A stretch of 64,000 nucleotides of DNA from Sulfurivermis sp040755915 (GCA_040755915.1 JBFLWM010000033.1:8457-72456), one strand, 5' to 3'; positions 51,186 to 61,342 are shown, counted from the first letter of the stretch. Notes: a model not told the origin generated them from the letters alone. Program-made: numbers and translations.

Positions 51186-52288
51186 AGCCCCTGTTGCCTG
51201 TCTTCGTCCTGGCCGGAATGCTGTCTCTGCCGCTCCACGCCGCCGATCTGCCTGCCGAGGATGTGGTCATGACAGCGGCCCAGCAGCAGACCCTGGGCGT
51301 GACCACGCTGGAGCCCGAGGCCGTGAGCACGGTGGCCGGTCAGGAGCTGCCGGCGCTGGTGACGGTGGCGCCGGATCAGGTGCATCTGATCACGGCACCG
51401 CAGGCCGGCCTGCTGGAATACATGCCGAGCGCGGTGGGTGACGAGGTCATGGAGGGCCAGGTGATTGCCCGCCTCAAGAGTCCCGAGCTGGTCAGCCTGC
51501 AGCGTGATTTCCTGCAAACGCTGAGTCAGCAGCGTCTGGCCCAGACCGCCATGACACGCGATGAGATGCTGTTCAAGGAAGGCGTCATTGCCCGCCGTCG
51601 CTATCTGGAAACCCAGAGCGCGTTCGAGGAAATGAATGCGGCGCTGGAAGAGCGGCGCCAGGCGTTGTTGCTGGCGGGGATGGCGGCACGTGACATCACG
51701 GCCCTGCTGAAGGAGCGCCGCCTCAGCACCACGCTGCAGGTGCGCGCGCCGATTACCGGCGTGGTCATCGAACGTCTCGCCGAACCGGGCCAGCGCCTCA
51801 CCATGAGTGATCCCATCTACCGCCTCGCCAATCTCGACCCGCTGTGGCTGGAAATCCGCGTGCCGCTGGAGCAGTTGCCCAGCCTGGCTGCCGGCGCCGA
51901 GGTCAAGGTGGCGGGGCTCGGTGCGGCGGGTCGCCTGTTGAGCGTGGGCCGCGATGTCGATGCCGCGAGCCAGACGGTGCGGGTGCGCGCCGAACTGACC
52001 AGCGGTTCCGGCGCCCTGCGGCCCGGCCAGTATGTGCAGGCCGCCATCGCCGGTGTGGCCGGCACGGATCGCTATCAGCTGCCCGCCGCCGCCGTGGTGC
52101 GCAGCGGCCAGCACAGCATCGTGTTCGTGCAGACGGCGACGGGCTTTTCGCCGCGCATCGTCGAGGTGCTGGGCACGCAGAACGGCAAGACCGTATTCGT
52201 CGCCAAATTCGCGCCGCAGGAGCGCGTCGCGGTTACCGGCCTGGCGGCCGTGAAGGGCGCCGCCATGGGCCTCGGCGGGGGTGAGTGA
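51182..52288 (+). CDS. RND periplasmic adaptor (CzcB-like)
   Basis: The 368-residue protein has a signal peptide (MKPLLPVFVLAGMLSLPLHA), a barrel-sandwich region (AGLLEYMPSAVGDEVMEGQV), a helical hairpin (about 100-170) and a beta-barrel domain (RLAEPGQRLTMSDPIYRLAN). It joins the inner membrane pump to the outer membrane channel. No Met- or His-rich metal site is obvious at the N-terminus. The stop overlaps the pump ATG. Confidence 0.9.
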   Translation: MKPLLPVFVLAGMLSLPLHAADLPAEDVVMTAAQQQTLGVTTLEPEAVSTVAGQELPALVTVAPDQVHLITAPQAGLLEYMPSAVGDEVMEGQVIARLKSPELVSLQRDFLQTLSQQRLAQTAMTRDEMLFKEGVIARRRYLETQSAFEEMNAALEERRQALLLAGMAARDITALLKERRLSTTLQVRAPITGVVIERLAEPGQRLTMSDPIYRLANLDPLWLEIRVPLEQLPSLAAGAEVKVAGLGAAGRLLSVGRDVDAASQTVRVRAELTSGSGALRPGQYVQAAIAGVAGTDRYQLPAAAVVRSGQHSIVFVQTATGFSPRIVEVLGTQNGKTVFVAKFAPQERVAVTGLAAVKGAAMGLGGGE

Positions 52289-55200
52289 TGCTGGCGCGCC
52301 TGATTCAGTTTGCCCTGACCCAGCGCCTGCTGGCGCTGCTGGCGGTGCTGGTGTTGGTCGGTGCGGGAACGCTGGCGTTCCAGAACATCCCCATCGATGC
52401 CTTTCCGGACATCTCCTCGACGCAGGTGAAGATCATCATCAAGGCGCCGGGCATGACGCCGGAGGAAGTCGAGCAGCGCATCACCGCGCCCATCGAGGTG
52501 GAGATGTTGGGCATCCCGCATCAGGTGATGCTGCGCTCCGTGGCCAAGTACGCATTGACGGACATCACCGTCGACTTCGAGGACGGCACCGACATCTACT
52601 GGGCGCGGCAGCAGGTGGCCGAGCGGCTGAATGCCATCTGGGCGGATCTGCCCGCAGACATCAGCGGCGGCATGGCGCCGATGACCACGCCGCTGGGCGA
52701 GATGTTCATGTTCACCATCGAAGGCGACACGCTGGATGCAATGGAAAAACGCAGCCTGCTCGACTGGACCATCCGCCCCGCCTTGCGCACCGTGCCGGGC
52801 GTGGCGGACGTCAACGCCCTCGGCGGTCTGGCGCGCGCCTATGAAGTGGTGCCGGATGCAGCACGCATGAACGCACGCGGTGTCGGCATGGCCGAGCTGA
52901 TGGCGGCGCTGGAAGAAAACAACCGCAACGACGGCGCCGGCCGCCTCAGCGAGGGCGACGAGGCCCTGCTGGTGCGCGCCGAGGGACGCATCCGTTCCGT
53001 GGAAGACGTACGTGCCATTGTGGTCAAGATTGCGGCGGGCGTGCCGGTGCGCGTGGGCGAAATCGCCACGGTGCGCATCGGCGCCATCACGCGCTATGGT
53101 GCGGTGACGCGCAATGGCGTGGGCGAGGCGGTCGAAGGCCTGGTGCTCGGCCTGCGCGGCGCCAACGCACGCGCCGTGGTGGAAGGGGTGCAGGCCAAGC
53201 TGGATGAGCTGGCACCGACGCTGCCGCAGGGCATCTCCATCAACGTGTTCTACAACCGCGGCGACCTGGTGGACAAGGCGGTGAACACGGTGAGCAAGGC
53301 GCTCACCGAGGCCATCGTCCTGGTGCTGGTCCTGCTGGTGCTGTTCCTCGGCAATCTGCGCGCCGCGCTGACCGTGGCACTGGTATTGCCGCTGGCGGCG
53401 CTGGCCACCTTCATCCTGATGCGCCAGTTCGGCATGTCCGCCAACCTGATGAGCCTGGGCGGTCTGGCCATCGCCATCGGCATGCTGGTGGACGCGGCGG
53501 TGGTGGTGGTGGAGAACATCGTTACCCATCTCGCCCACGGCGAGCAGCAGCAGCGCCTGCCGCGCATGCACCTGATCTATCGCGCCGTGCGTGAGGTCAG
53601 CGTCCCGGTCACCTCGGGCATCCTGATCATCATCATCGTGTTTCTGCCCCTGCTGACCCTGCAGGGACTGGAGGGCAAGCTGTTCATTCCGGTCGCCCTC
53701 ACCATAGTGTTCGCCCTGGCCGGATCGCTGCTGCTGTCGCTGACGGCGATTCCGGTACTGGCGTCGTTCCTGCTGAAGAAGGTCAGCCATGAGGACCCCT
53801 GGGTGGTGCGGCAGGTGATCCGCTACTACATGCCGCTGCTGCGCTGGTGTCTGGCCAAGCCGCAGCCGATCATCATCGGTGCCCTGGTGCTGCTGCTGGT
53901 GACCGGTGTCGTCTACACCCGCATCGGCAAGACCTTCATGCCGACCATGGACGAAGGCAGCCTGCTGGTGCAGCTGGAAAAGCTGCCGTCCATCAATCTG
54001 GAGCAGTCGGTGGCGCTGGACCTGCGCGTGCAGCGTGCGCTGCTGGAGAATGTTCCGGAGATCACCGGCGTGATCGCCCGCGTCGGCTCCGATGAACTGG
54101 GCCTCGACCCGATGGGGCTGAACGACACCGACAGCTTTCTGGTCCTGAAGCCGCAGGACGAGTGGCGCATGGAAACCAAGGAAGAGCTTATCGACGCCAT
54201 CCGCCAGGTGATGAACGACATCCCGGGCCTCAACTATGGCTTCACCCAACCCATCGAGATGCGCATCTCCGAGATGCTGACCGGCGTGCGCGGCGATGTC
54301 GCGGTGAAGATCTTCGGCACCGATGTCACCGAGCTGGATGCCCAGGCACAGCGGATCACCGCCCTGCTGAACGGCATCCCCGGCGCGGAGGACGTGCGCA
54401 CGGCGGAAAATTCCGGCGTGCAGTATTTGCAGGTCGTCATCGACCGGCTGGCTGCGGGCCGCCTCGGCCTGTCGATCAATGAACTTGAAAACATGATGCG
54501 GGCACAGGTCGAGGGCATCGCGATCGGCACCGTGCATGAGGGCGCGCGCCGTACGCCGCTGATCCTGCGCGGCGGCGAGGACCTGCGCGCCGCGCCGGAG
54601 CGTTTCGCCGCCATGCAGGTGACCCTGCCGGACGGGCGCAACATCCCGCTGTCCACCATCGCCACCCTGCAGCGGGTGGAGGGGCCGGTGAAGGTGGCGC
54701 GCGAAAAGGCGGCGCGCTATACGGTGGTGGTGGCCAATGTGCGTGGCCGCGACCTGGTGGGTTTCGTCGACGAGGCCAAGGCCAGGGTCGCCGAGCAGAT
54801 CAAGCTGCCGACCGGCTACTACGTCGAGTGGGGCGGCCAGTTCGAGAACCAGCAGCGCGCCGCGCGCCGTCTGTCCATCGTGGTGCCGGTGGCCATCGGC
54901 CTGATCTTCCTGCTGCTGTTCTCCACCTTCGGCACCGTGCGTCAGGCGGCGCTGGTGCTGACCAATATCCCGTTCGCCATGATCGGCGGTGTGTTCTCGC
55001 TCTGGTTGGCCGGCGAATATCTGTCGGTGCCGGCATCGGTGGGCTTCATCGCGCTGCTGGGCATCGCCGTGCTGAACGGTGTGGTGATGGTGACGTATTT
55101 CAATCAGCTGCGCGCCCATGGCATGGCGCTGGCCGACGTGGTGATCGAGGGGGCGCGCCGCCGCCTGCGTCCGGTGTTGATGACCGCCAGCATCGCCGCC

Positions 55201-55353
55201 TTCGGTCTGGTGCCGCTGCTGTTCGCCAGCGGCCCCGGTTCGGAGATCCAGCGGCCGCTGGCCATCGTGGTCATCGGCGGCCTGGTGACCTCCACCCTGC
55301 TGACCTTGATCCTGCTGCCGATCCTGTACCGTCGTTTCGGTGTGGAACGCTAG
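52288..55353 (+). CDS. Heavy-metal efflux RND pump (CzcA/CusA family)
   Basis: The 1021-residue protein has twelve membrane helices and the HME-RND opening LTQRLLALLAVLVLVGAGTL. The proton-relay helix reads GGLAIAIGMLVDAAVVVVEN, nearer the CusA (Cu/Ag) form than the divalent CzcA form, while QPIEMRISEMLTGVRGDVAV is typical of CzcA, so the metal is not settled. It follows the CzcC- and CzcB-like genes with overlaps and precedes a DUF3240 gene. Confidence 0.94.
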   Translation: MLARLIQFALTQRLLALLAVLVLVGAGTLAFQNIPIDAFPDISSTQVKIIIKAPGMTPEEVEQRITAPIEVEMLGIPHQVMLRSVAKYALTDITVDFEDGTDIYWARQQVAERLNAIWADLPADISGGMAPMTTPLGEMFMFTIEGDTLDAMEKRSLLDWTIRPALRTVPGVADVNALGGLARAYEVVPDAARMNARGVGMAELMAALEENNRNDGAGRLSEGDEALLVRAEGRIRSVEDVRAIVVKIAAGVPVRVGEIATVRIGAITRYGAVTRNGVGEAVEGLVLGLRGANARAVVEGVQAKLDELAPTLPQGISINVFYNRGDLVDKAVNTVSKALTEAIVLVLVLLVLFLGNLRAALTVALVLPLAALATFILMRQFGMSANLMSLGGLAIAIGMLVDAAVVVVENIVTHLAHGEQQQRLPRMHLIYRAVREVSVPVTSGILIIIIVFLPLLTLQGLEGKLFIPVALTIVFALAGSLLLSLTAIPVLASFLLKKVSHEDPWVVRQVIRYYMPLLRWCLAKPQPIIIGALVLLLVTGVVYTRIGKTFMPTMDEGSLLVQLEKLPSINLEQSVALDLRVQRALLENVPEITGVIARVGSDELGLDPMGLNDTDSFLVLKPQDEWRMETKEELIDAIRQVMNDIPGLNYGFTQPIEMRISEMLTGVRGDVAVKIFGTDVTELDAQAQRITALLNGIPGAEDVRTAENSGVQYLQVVIDRLAAGRLGLSINELENMMRAQVEGIAIGTVHEGARRTPLILRGGEDLRAAPERFAAMQVTLPDGRNIPLSTIATLQRVEGPVKVAREKAARYTVVVANVRGRDLVGFVDEAKARVAEQIKLPTGYYVEWGGQFENQQRAARRLSIVVPVAIGLIFLLLFSTFGTVRQAALVLTNIPFAMIGGVFSLWLAGEYLSVPASVGFIALLGIAVLNGVVMVTYFNQLRAHGMALADVVIEGARRRLRPVLMTASIAAFGLVPLLFASGPGSEIQRPLAIVVIGGLVTSTLLTLILLPILYRRFGVER

Positions 55354-55362
55354 GAGTCCCTC

Positions 55363-55665
55363 ATGCAAGAGTGTCTATTGGTTATCGTGACCACGCCCTC
55401 CCTCGAGGAGTCGGTGGTGGACTGGCTGCTGGCGCAGGAACAGCTGTCAGGCTTCAGCAGCTCGCGTATCGACGGTTACGGCAGCCGGCAGTCGGAACTG
55501 TCGCTGGCCGAGCAGGTGATGGGGCGTCAGCGCAAGGTGATGTTCCATGTCCATACCGACTGCACGGCGGTGAACCCGCTGCTCGATGCCCTGCGCCGTG
55601 ATTTCAAGGGGGCAGGATTGCACTACTGGGTCATGCCGTTGCTGGATGCCGGGCGTATAGACTGA
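55363..55665 (+). CDS. DUF3240 protein of the metal efflux operon
   Basis: The 100-residue protein matches DUF3240, a PII-like family found beside heavy-metal RND genes: CLLVIVTTPSLEESVVDWLL near the start, then KVMFHVHTDC and HYWVMPLLDAG. It probably senses or modulates the pump, and is 9 bases from it. Confidence 0.85.
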   Translation: MQECLLVIVTTPSLEESVVDWLLAQEQLSGFSSSRIDGYGSRQSELSLAEQVMGRQRKVMFHVHTDCTAVNPLLDALRRDFKGAGLHYWVMPLLDAGRID

Positions 55666-55708
55666 CGATGATCGCAGCATGACGGGCGCAGGTTTTTGCG
55701 CGCATCCG

Positions 55709-56914
55709 TCATGCCGCGTGCCGGGACAGGTGCCGGCGGGACTCGAAGATGCTGTTGCCGAGCCGGTGGCCCTGGAATGCGATGCGCCGTTTCAGCGCGA
55801 AATCAAACAACAGCGGGTTGTGTCGCCGCAGGGTGTTCAACAGCGGTATGTCCTGTTCTGCCAGGAAGCCGTCAGCCGCCAGCTTGTGCAGTGAAAACAG
55901 CGGCATCACGCCGGGCAGCGGATAGTCGGTGCCGTTGAGCAGGCGCGGGTGCCAGTCGTCGCGTTGCAGCACCGTGCGCAGCGGTGTGCCGGCGCGGTTG
56001 ATTTGCGTGATGGCCGAGATATCGGCGTGCAGCAGACCGGCGTATTCCCTCTCATCCATCAGGCGGGCGAACAGATCGAAGGAGCTGCGCGTCGGTCCTT
56101 TGCCGCCTCTGTCGGTATCGGTGTAGCTGCCCAGTGAGGCGCAGTGGGCGACGATGACGCGCACGCCGCGCTCCAGGGCGCGGCGCAGGCGCAGCGGGTT
56201 GCCATAGTCGGGCCGGTTGGCGCCGTGCACCGCGCGCTCGCCGCCGGCATGACTGAGCAGCGGCAGGCCGTGACGGGCGAGTGCGTCATAGAAGCGGTCG
56301 CAGCGCGGCGAGGCCGGGTCCATGCCCTGCGCCGGCGGCAGCCACTTGATGGCGCGGGCGCCGTGGAACACCGCCTTGTCCAGTTCCTCCACGCAGTCTT
56401 CGCGGTAGGGATGGATGGACGCGGCCCATTCCAGCCGCTGCGGGTAGTCGGCGGCGAGGCGGCGCGCGTAGCGGTTCGGCGTGACGAAGGCGCTGAGATG
56501 GTGGTTGCAGCGACCGTGTTCGTCGTAGCAGTCATCGAAGGCGAGCAGCAGCGTCTTGTAACCGCGCGGCAGCGGATCGTGCAATGCCAGCAGGCGCTCC
56601 ACAAACCGTTCGTCCACGCAACCGTCGGTGTGGCTGCAACTGGCGTTGAGAAAGAATTTCTGTTGCAGATAACTCAGCGGCTTGAGCGGGGTGGTCAGGT
56701 CGCGGTGCACACGGATGCCGCTGTTGCTGTCGCCGACACCGACCAGATGGGCATGGCTGTCCCACACCTGGTCCGTATCGAGACCATCCCAGATCGCCTG
56801 CAGGCGTTCATCGCGCAATACCTCCGCGGGCAATGCGCCGAGGCAGGGATTGGTGAGCCCGGCCTCGGGCCAGAGGCCGCGGCGTTGCAGGGCGTTGCGG
56901 AGCGGGCGGAGCAT
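55709..56914 (-). CDS. Amidohydrolase family metalloenzyme
   Basis: The 401-residue TIM-barrel protein resembles the amidohydrolase-2 group. Likely metal ligands are His54 and His56 (WDSHAHLVG), His in LLSHAGGERAV and VIVAHCASLGS, and Asp in NGTDYP. A Cys/His-rich stretch (FFLNASCSHTDGCVDE and FDDCYDEHGRCNHH) is unusual. The substrate is unknown. It converges with the DUF3240 gene. Confidence 0.85.
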   Translation of the reverse strand: MLRPLRNALQRRGLWPEAGLTNPCLGALPAEVLRDERLQAIWDGLDTDQVWDSHAHLVGVGDSNSGIRVHRDLTTPLKPLSYLQQKFFLNASCSHTDGCVDERFVERLLALHDPLPRGYKTLLLAFDDCYDEHGRCNHHLSAFVTPNRYARRLAADYPQRLEWAASIHPYREDCVEELDKAVFHGARAIKWLPPAQGMDPASPRCDRFYDALARHGLPLLSHAGGERAVHGANRPDYGNPLRLRRALERGVRVIVAHCASLGSYTDTDRGGKGPTRSSFDLFARLMDEREYAGLLHADISAITQINRAGTPLRTVLQRDDWHPRLLNGTDYPLPGVMPLFSLHKLAADGFLAEQDIPLLNTLRRHNPLLFDFALKRRIAFQGHRLGNSIFESRRHLSRHAA

Positions 56915-56970
56915 GTCACCTCCTTATCGGAGAAGCTTTCTGTCGAGAGTTACTGGTGCTTGATATTGGT

Positions 56971-57069
56971 TCCTTCTCCCTCAGGGAGAAGGACAGGATG
57001 AGGGGATGGATCACTACGAACCGATTTCCATCCCCTCTCCCTAACCCTCTCCCTTGGGGAGAGGGGATG
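56971..57069. repeat. CCCTCTCCC-type palindromic repeats
   Basis: Hairpin TCCTTCTCCCT / AGGGAGAAGGA at 56971-56993 is followed by a second, CATCCCCTCTCC (57029-57040) with GGAGAGGGGATG (57058-57069). Similar repeats lie at 60588-60688 and, more distantly, 63581-63607. They fill the gap between the amidohydrolase gene and lplT. Confidence 0.75.
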
Positions 57070-57185
57070 TTCTTGCATTTGCTGGCGACATGCTGGGCGT
57101 ACAGTTGCGTAGGATAGATTAAGCGCAGCACAGCCCATCATGCCGTTGATGGATTTCACTTTGTTCTACCCATTTGTATGGGTGC

Positions 57186-58373
57186 CTACGCCTGCTCCGT
57201 CAGCGCCGGCGGCAGCGGTTCCGGTTCCTTGGGCAGGTGCCAGGCGACGATGGTGGTGGCGAGCACCACCAGCACGCCGAGACTGAGCACGGCGCTCACC
57301 GGGTCGATGTGTTGTGTCAGCGCCAGCGTGTAGAGGCCGGTGCCGGCCAGCATGGCCAGATTCTCGAAGAAGTTCTGGATCGCCACGGCACCGCCGGCGC
57401 CGATGGTGCGGTGGCCGATATCCTGCAGCGCGGCATTGATCGGCACCACGAAGATGCCGCCGGTCACGCCGATCAGCAGCAGCACGACCTTGGCCCACAG
57501 CGGATCGCTGGTGATGCCGAGGAGCAGGATGCAGAAGCCCATCAGGTAGGCGGCGAGGCGGGCGCGGCGCAGCCGCTCGATGGGCACCAGCCAGGGCACG
57601 GCCACGGCACCCAGTGCGATACCGATGGCGATGAACACGGTGAGGTTGGCGATTTCGGAGGTGTTGTGCGTCATCAGCACCGCCGGCGCCCAGGCCGTCA
57701 TCATCACACGCAGCACGACGGCGGCGGCCCAGAAGATGGCGGCGCCGAGCATGGAGAAGCGCGCGCGCGAGGTGGTGAAGAAGCCGCCCATCATGGCGAA
57801 GAAGTGGCGCACGGCGGGACGTTGATCGCGCGGCTTGGTGGCGGTCTGCGGGATGAACAGGGTGGCGAGCAGCGATACCACGTAGGAAGCGATGATCAGC
57901 GCCAGCGCCGCGCCGATGCTGCGATCCGCCACGCCGGCGCCGATCACCGCGCCGAGCACGATGGCGACGATGGTGGAGCCTTCCACCCAGCCGTTGGCCT
58001 TGACCAGATTCTCATGACCAACGAGGTCGGGCAGGATGCCGTACTTGGCCGGGCCGTACACGGCGGCGCCGATGCCCACCACCGCGTAGGAGAGGAGCGG
58101 GTCGATGCCGGCCAGCAGCAGCACGGCGCCAAAGGCCTTGAGCGCGTTGCCCCAGGTGAGCACGCGGCCCTTGGCGTGCTGATCGGCGAAGCGGCCCACC
58201 CACGGCGCCAGCAACACGAAGGCGACGAGGAACGAGGCCTGCAGGGCGGGACGGTACCAGTCGCCGTAGTCGCCGCCCTGCATCAGCATGGCGAAGGCGG
58301 CGAACAGGATGGCGTTGTCGGCAAAGGCGGTGAGGAACTGCGCAAACAGCAGGGTATGGATGGAACGGTTCAT
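57186..58373 (-). CDS. lplT: Lysophospholipid transporter LplT
   Basis: The 395-residue major facilitator protein begins MNRSIHTLLFAQFLTAFADN, has about twelve membrane helices, and matches LplT, which flips lysophosphatidylethanolamine inward for re-acylation. It overlaps the aas gene by 4 bases (ATGA), the usual partnership. Confidence 0.94.
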   Translation of the reverse strand: MNRSIHTLLFAQFLTAFADNAILFAAFAMLMQGGDYGDWYRPALQASFLVAFVLLAPWVGRFADQHAKGRVLTWGNALKAFGAVLLLAGIDPLLSYAVVGIGAAVYGPAKYGILPDLVGHENLVKANGWVEGSTIVAIVLGAVIGAGVADRSIGAALALIIASYVVSLLATLFIPQTATKPRDQRPAVRHFFAMMGGFFTTSRARFSMLGAAIFWAAAVVLRVMMTAWAPAVLMTHNTSEIANLTVFIAIGIALGAVAVPWLVPIERLRRARLAAYLMGFCILLLGITSDPLWAKVVLLLIGVTGGIFVVPINAALQDIGHRTIGAGGAVAIQNFFENLAMLAGTGLYTLALTQHIDPVSAVLSLGVLVVLATTIVAWHLPKEPEPLPPALTEQA

Positions 58374-60550
58374 GCCACGTCCTCCTCGTCGATGAACTGC
58401 TCCTCGGCCATGGTCTTCACTGCCGGGTAGTCGATCTTGCCGGTGCCGAGCAGCGGCAGCTGCCGCACGCTCACGATCTTCTTCGGCACGTTGATCTCGG
58501 CGATGCCGGCCGCCTTGGCGGCGGCGAGCAGGGCGCCGCGCTCGGCGTCCTGTTGTTCGGTGAGCAGGATCAGTTGCTCACCCTTGGCCTTGTCGGGCAG
58601 GGCGACCACGGCATGGGCATGATCCGGCCAGGCCCTGGCCACCAGTTCTTCCACGGCAGTGAGCGACACCATTTCGCCGCCGATCTTGGCGAAGCGCTTG
58701 GCGCGGCCCTGGATGCGGATGAAGCCGTCGCCGTCGATGGTGACGATGTCGCCGGTGTCGTACCAGCCCTGGCCCAGCTCGCATTCCGCCGGCACCAGCA
58801 CGCCGGGATTGGCGTGCAGCAGGTAGCCGAGCATCACGTTGGGGCCGTGCACGAACAGGCGCCCGCCCTCCTTCACGCCGGGCACCGGCTGCAACTGATA
58901 GCGGATGCCCGGCATCAGGCGGCCGACGCTGCCGACGGCGTGATCCATCGGCGTGTTGGCCGACAGCACCGGCGCGGTCTCGGTGGCGCCGTAACCCTCG
59001 AAGATGCGCACGCCGAATTTCTCCGCCCACACGCGGCGCGTCTCCTCCTGCAATTTTTCCGCACCGGCGAACACGTAGCGCACCGAGTAGAAATCGTAGG
59101 GATGGGCGAAGCGGGCATAGCCGGCGAGGAAGGTGTTGGTGCCGAACAGCACGGTGGCGTTCACGTCGTAGGCGATCTCCGGCACGATGCGGTAGTGCAG
59201 CGGCGAGGGATAGAAGAAGGTCTTCATGCCGGAGAACAGCGGCAGCAGCGTGCCGGCGGTGAGGCCGAAGGAGTGGAACAGCGGCAGGGCGTTGAGAATG
59301 ATGTCCTGCGCCGAGAAGTCCACGCGCGCGGCGAGCTGTTCGCGGTTGGCGAGCAGGTTGGCGTGGGACAGCACCACGCCCTTGGGCGCGCCCTCGGAGC
59401 CGGAGGTGAACAACACCACCGCCGGCGCATCCGCATCGCCGGCGCCACCGTTGCGGCGATAGGCCCAGGAAGCCAGGTGCGCCAGTGCAAGGCCGTTGAG
59501 CTTGTCCAGCGGGGTGATGTTTTTGGCCAGGTCTTCCAAGTAGACGAGATTGACCTGCTCGCCGAGTTGACGCACGGCGTCGCCCAGCTTGGCGGCGTCG
59601 ATGAAGCGGCGCGAGGTGATGACGGTCCTGATCTGCGCCGTTTCGCAGGCCGAGCGCATGCCGTTGGCGCCGATGGTGTAGTTGAGCATCGCCGGGACAC
59701 GGCCGTAGGCATGCAGGCCGAGGAAGGCGGCGACGGTGCTGGTCATGCTGGGCAGCAGCAGGCCGACGTATTCGCCGTGCTTCGTCTTCTGCGCGATGAC
59801 GTCGCCCAGCACGAAGGCGGCGGCGATGAGCTTGTTGTAGGTCAGCGGCCGGCGCTGGATGTCCTCGACGATGACGTGGCTGCCGCCGTGAACCTTGCGC
59901 GCATCGAGCAGTGCCTGGAACAGGGTGCGGCGGTAGTTGCTGGTGGCGAACATCATTTCGGTCATGATCTCGGCCAGGGCACGGCCGGCCGCCTTGCGGC
60001 GGGCACGGCCGCGAATCTCGGCGGGCGGTGCGATGCGGCGCGGCTCCAGCACGGTGAGGGTGATCTTCGGCAGCCAGCGCAGGCGCATGCGGCCGCGCAG
60101 GCGCGAGAACGGCGTGTACTGCGCGCCGTCGATGCGCACCGGCACCACCATCGCCTCCGACTTGTCGGCAACGAGACCGGTGCCGTCGTAGATCTTCATC
60201 AGCGAGCCGGTGACGGTGATGCGCCCTTCGGGGAAGATCACCGCGCGGTTGTCCTGTTGCAGGTAGCGGATCAGCGACTTCGCCGACAGCGGATTGGTCG
60301 GGTCCATGGGGAAGATCTTCGCCAGCGCCAGGAACGGCTTGAGCAGTTTGTTCTGCGCGACAAAGGTGTTGACGGCGAAGGTGAGCGGGCCGGGGAGGAA
60401 GGCCACCAGCAGCACGGCATCGAGGAAGGAGGTGTGGTTGGCGACGATGAGCACGCGCCTGCCGCCCTGCTCCAGATTCTCCAGTCCCTTCACTTCCACC
60501 TGGTACAGCGCCTTGAGCAGCCAGCGCAGCGCGCGTTTGAACAGTTCCAT
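58370..60550 (-). CDS. aas: Acyltransferase/acyl-ACP synthetase Aas
   Basis: The 726-residue protein is a fusion like E. coli Aas (719). The N-terminal PlsC-type acyltransferase shows VANHTSFLDAVLL and PEGRITVTGSLMK; the C-terminal AMP-binding enzyme shows LFTSGSEGAPKGVVLSHANL, GYGATETAPVLS and GTGKIDYPAVK. It re-acylates lysophospholipids brought in by LplT. The start at 60550 follows AAGGAGAACACG. Confidence 0.95.
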   Translation of the reverse strand: MELFKRALRWLLKALYQVEVKGLENLEQGGRRVLIVANHTSFLDAVLLVAFLPGPLTFAVNTFVAQNKLLKPFLALAKIFPMDPTNPLSAKSLIRYLQQDNRAVIFPEGRITVTGSLMKIYDGTGLVADKSEAMVVPVRIDGAQYTPFSRLRGRMRLRWLPKITLTVLEPRRIAPPAEIRGRARRKAAGRALAEIMTEMMFATSNYRRTLFQALLDARKVHGGSHVIVEDIQRRPLTYNKLIAAAFVLGDVIAQKTKHGEYVGLLLPSMTSTVAAFLGLHAYGRVPAMLNYTIGANGMRSACETAQIRTVITSRRFIDAAKLGDAVRQLGEQVNLVYLEDLAKNITPLDKLNGLALAHLASWAYRRNGGAGDADAPAVVLFTSGSEGAPKGVVLSHANLLANREQLAARVDFSAQDIILNALPLFHSFGLTAGTLLPLFSGMKTFFYPSPLHYRIVPEIAYDVNATVLFGTNTFLAGYARFAHPYDFYSVRYVFAGAEKLQEETRRVWAEKFGVRIFEGYGATETAPVLSANTPMDHAVGSVGRLMPGIRYQLQPVPGVKEGGRLFVHGPNVMLGYLLHANPGVLVPAECELGQGWYDTGDIVTIDGDGFIRIQGRAKRFAKIGGEMVSLTAVEELVARAWPDHAHAVVALPDKAKGEQLILLTEQQDAERGALLAAAKAAGIAEINVPKKIVSVRQLPLLGTGKIDYPAVKTMAEEQFIDEEDVA

Positions 60551-60587
60551 CGTGTTCTCCTTGTTGTTTCCTGTTGCTTGGTTAGCT

Positions 60588-60688
60588 CCCCTCACCCTAT
60601 CCCTCTCCCTGGGGGAGAGGGAACCTTCCGCTAAACTGCGGGGAGTTCTAGGCCCCTCTCCTCCCGGGAGAGGGGTTGGGGTGAGGGG
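60588..60688. repeat. CCCTCACCC-type palindromic repeat
   Basis: Outer arms around CCCCTCACCC (60588-60597) and GGTGAGGGG (60680-60688), with inner CCCTCTCC and GGGAGAGG dyads, form nested palindromes between the TetR gene and aas. It is of the same kind as 56971-57069. Confidence 0.75.
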
Positions 60689-60697
60689 ATAAATTCA

Positions 60698-61297
60698 TCA
60701 GCTTTCAAACCCCTGCAAAAAATTGTCGATGAGCATGTGCGCCATTTCGCCGGTGCCCTGGCCGCCGGCCAGGTCCATGCGGTGGCGGATCTTCAGGGTG
60801 CAGATGCCATGCACGCTGGCCCACAGCACGCGCGCTGCCTGCCTGATCTCCTCTTCGCTGCGGTGATCCGCCAGCGGCTTCAACGCCACCTCGGCCAGGC
60901 CGAACACCTTGCTGAGCTTCATCTGGTACCAGTCGGGCAGGGCATTGCCCTGTTCGGTGACGTACTCGAACAGCATGTTCCAGCGCGGCGTCTCGGTTTC
61001 GGCATAGGCGATATAGGCATCGGCCAGGGCCAGCAGGCCGGCGCGGCTGTCGGTGCCCGGGGCGCGGCGCGCGCGCAGCCACTCATACAGGGCATCGAGG
61101 GTGCGGCCGTTCACCTGCAGCACCAGGTCGTCCAGATTCTCGAACACCAGATACAGGGTGCCCACGGTGTAGTCGATGGCGCCGGCCACCTTGCGGGCGG
61201 ACAGGCCCTTGTAGCCCTCGGCCGCCACGATGGCCTCGGCGGCATTGAGGGCCATCTGGCGGATCTCCTCCCGGCTGTGGTCGCTGCGTCGTGCCAT
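60698..61297 (-). CDS. TetR family regulator (WHG-type C-terminus)
   Basis: The 199-residue protein has the TetR helix-turn-helix (GLSARKVAGAIDYTVGTLYL) and a C-terminal domain with WASVHG, the WHG motif. Divergently placed with the VIT/vWA gene, it probably binds the three dyads between them. It could also affect aas-lplT, which follow on the same strand. Confidence 0.93.
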   Translation of the reverse strand: MARRSDHSREEIRQMALNAAEAIVAAEGYKGLSARKVAGAIDYTVGTLYLVFENLDDLVLQVNGRTLDALYEWLRARRAPGTDSRAGLLALADAYIAYAETETPRWNMLFEYVTEQGNALPDWYQMKLSKVFGLAEVALKPLADHRSEEEIRQAARVLWASVHGICTLKIRHRMDLAGGQGTGEMAHMLIDNFLQGFES

Positions 61298-61342
61298 GTC
61301 ATCTGCCTGACTGCTGAATGTTGGAGGCCAGTGTAGCGGAGT

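Noticed and set aside
52075..55368. A long His/Gln-rich open frame opposite the RND pump
   Set aside because: It is a composition shadow of the pump gene, with no domain and no ribosome site.
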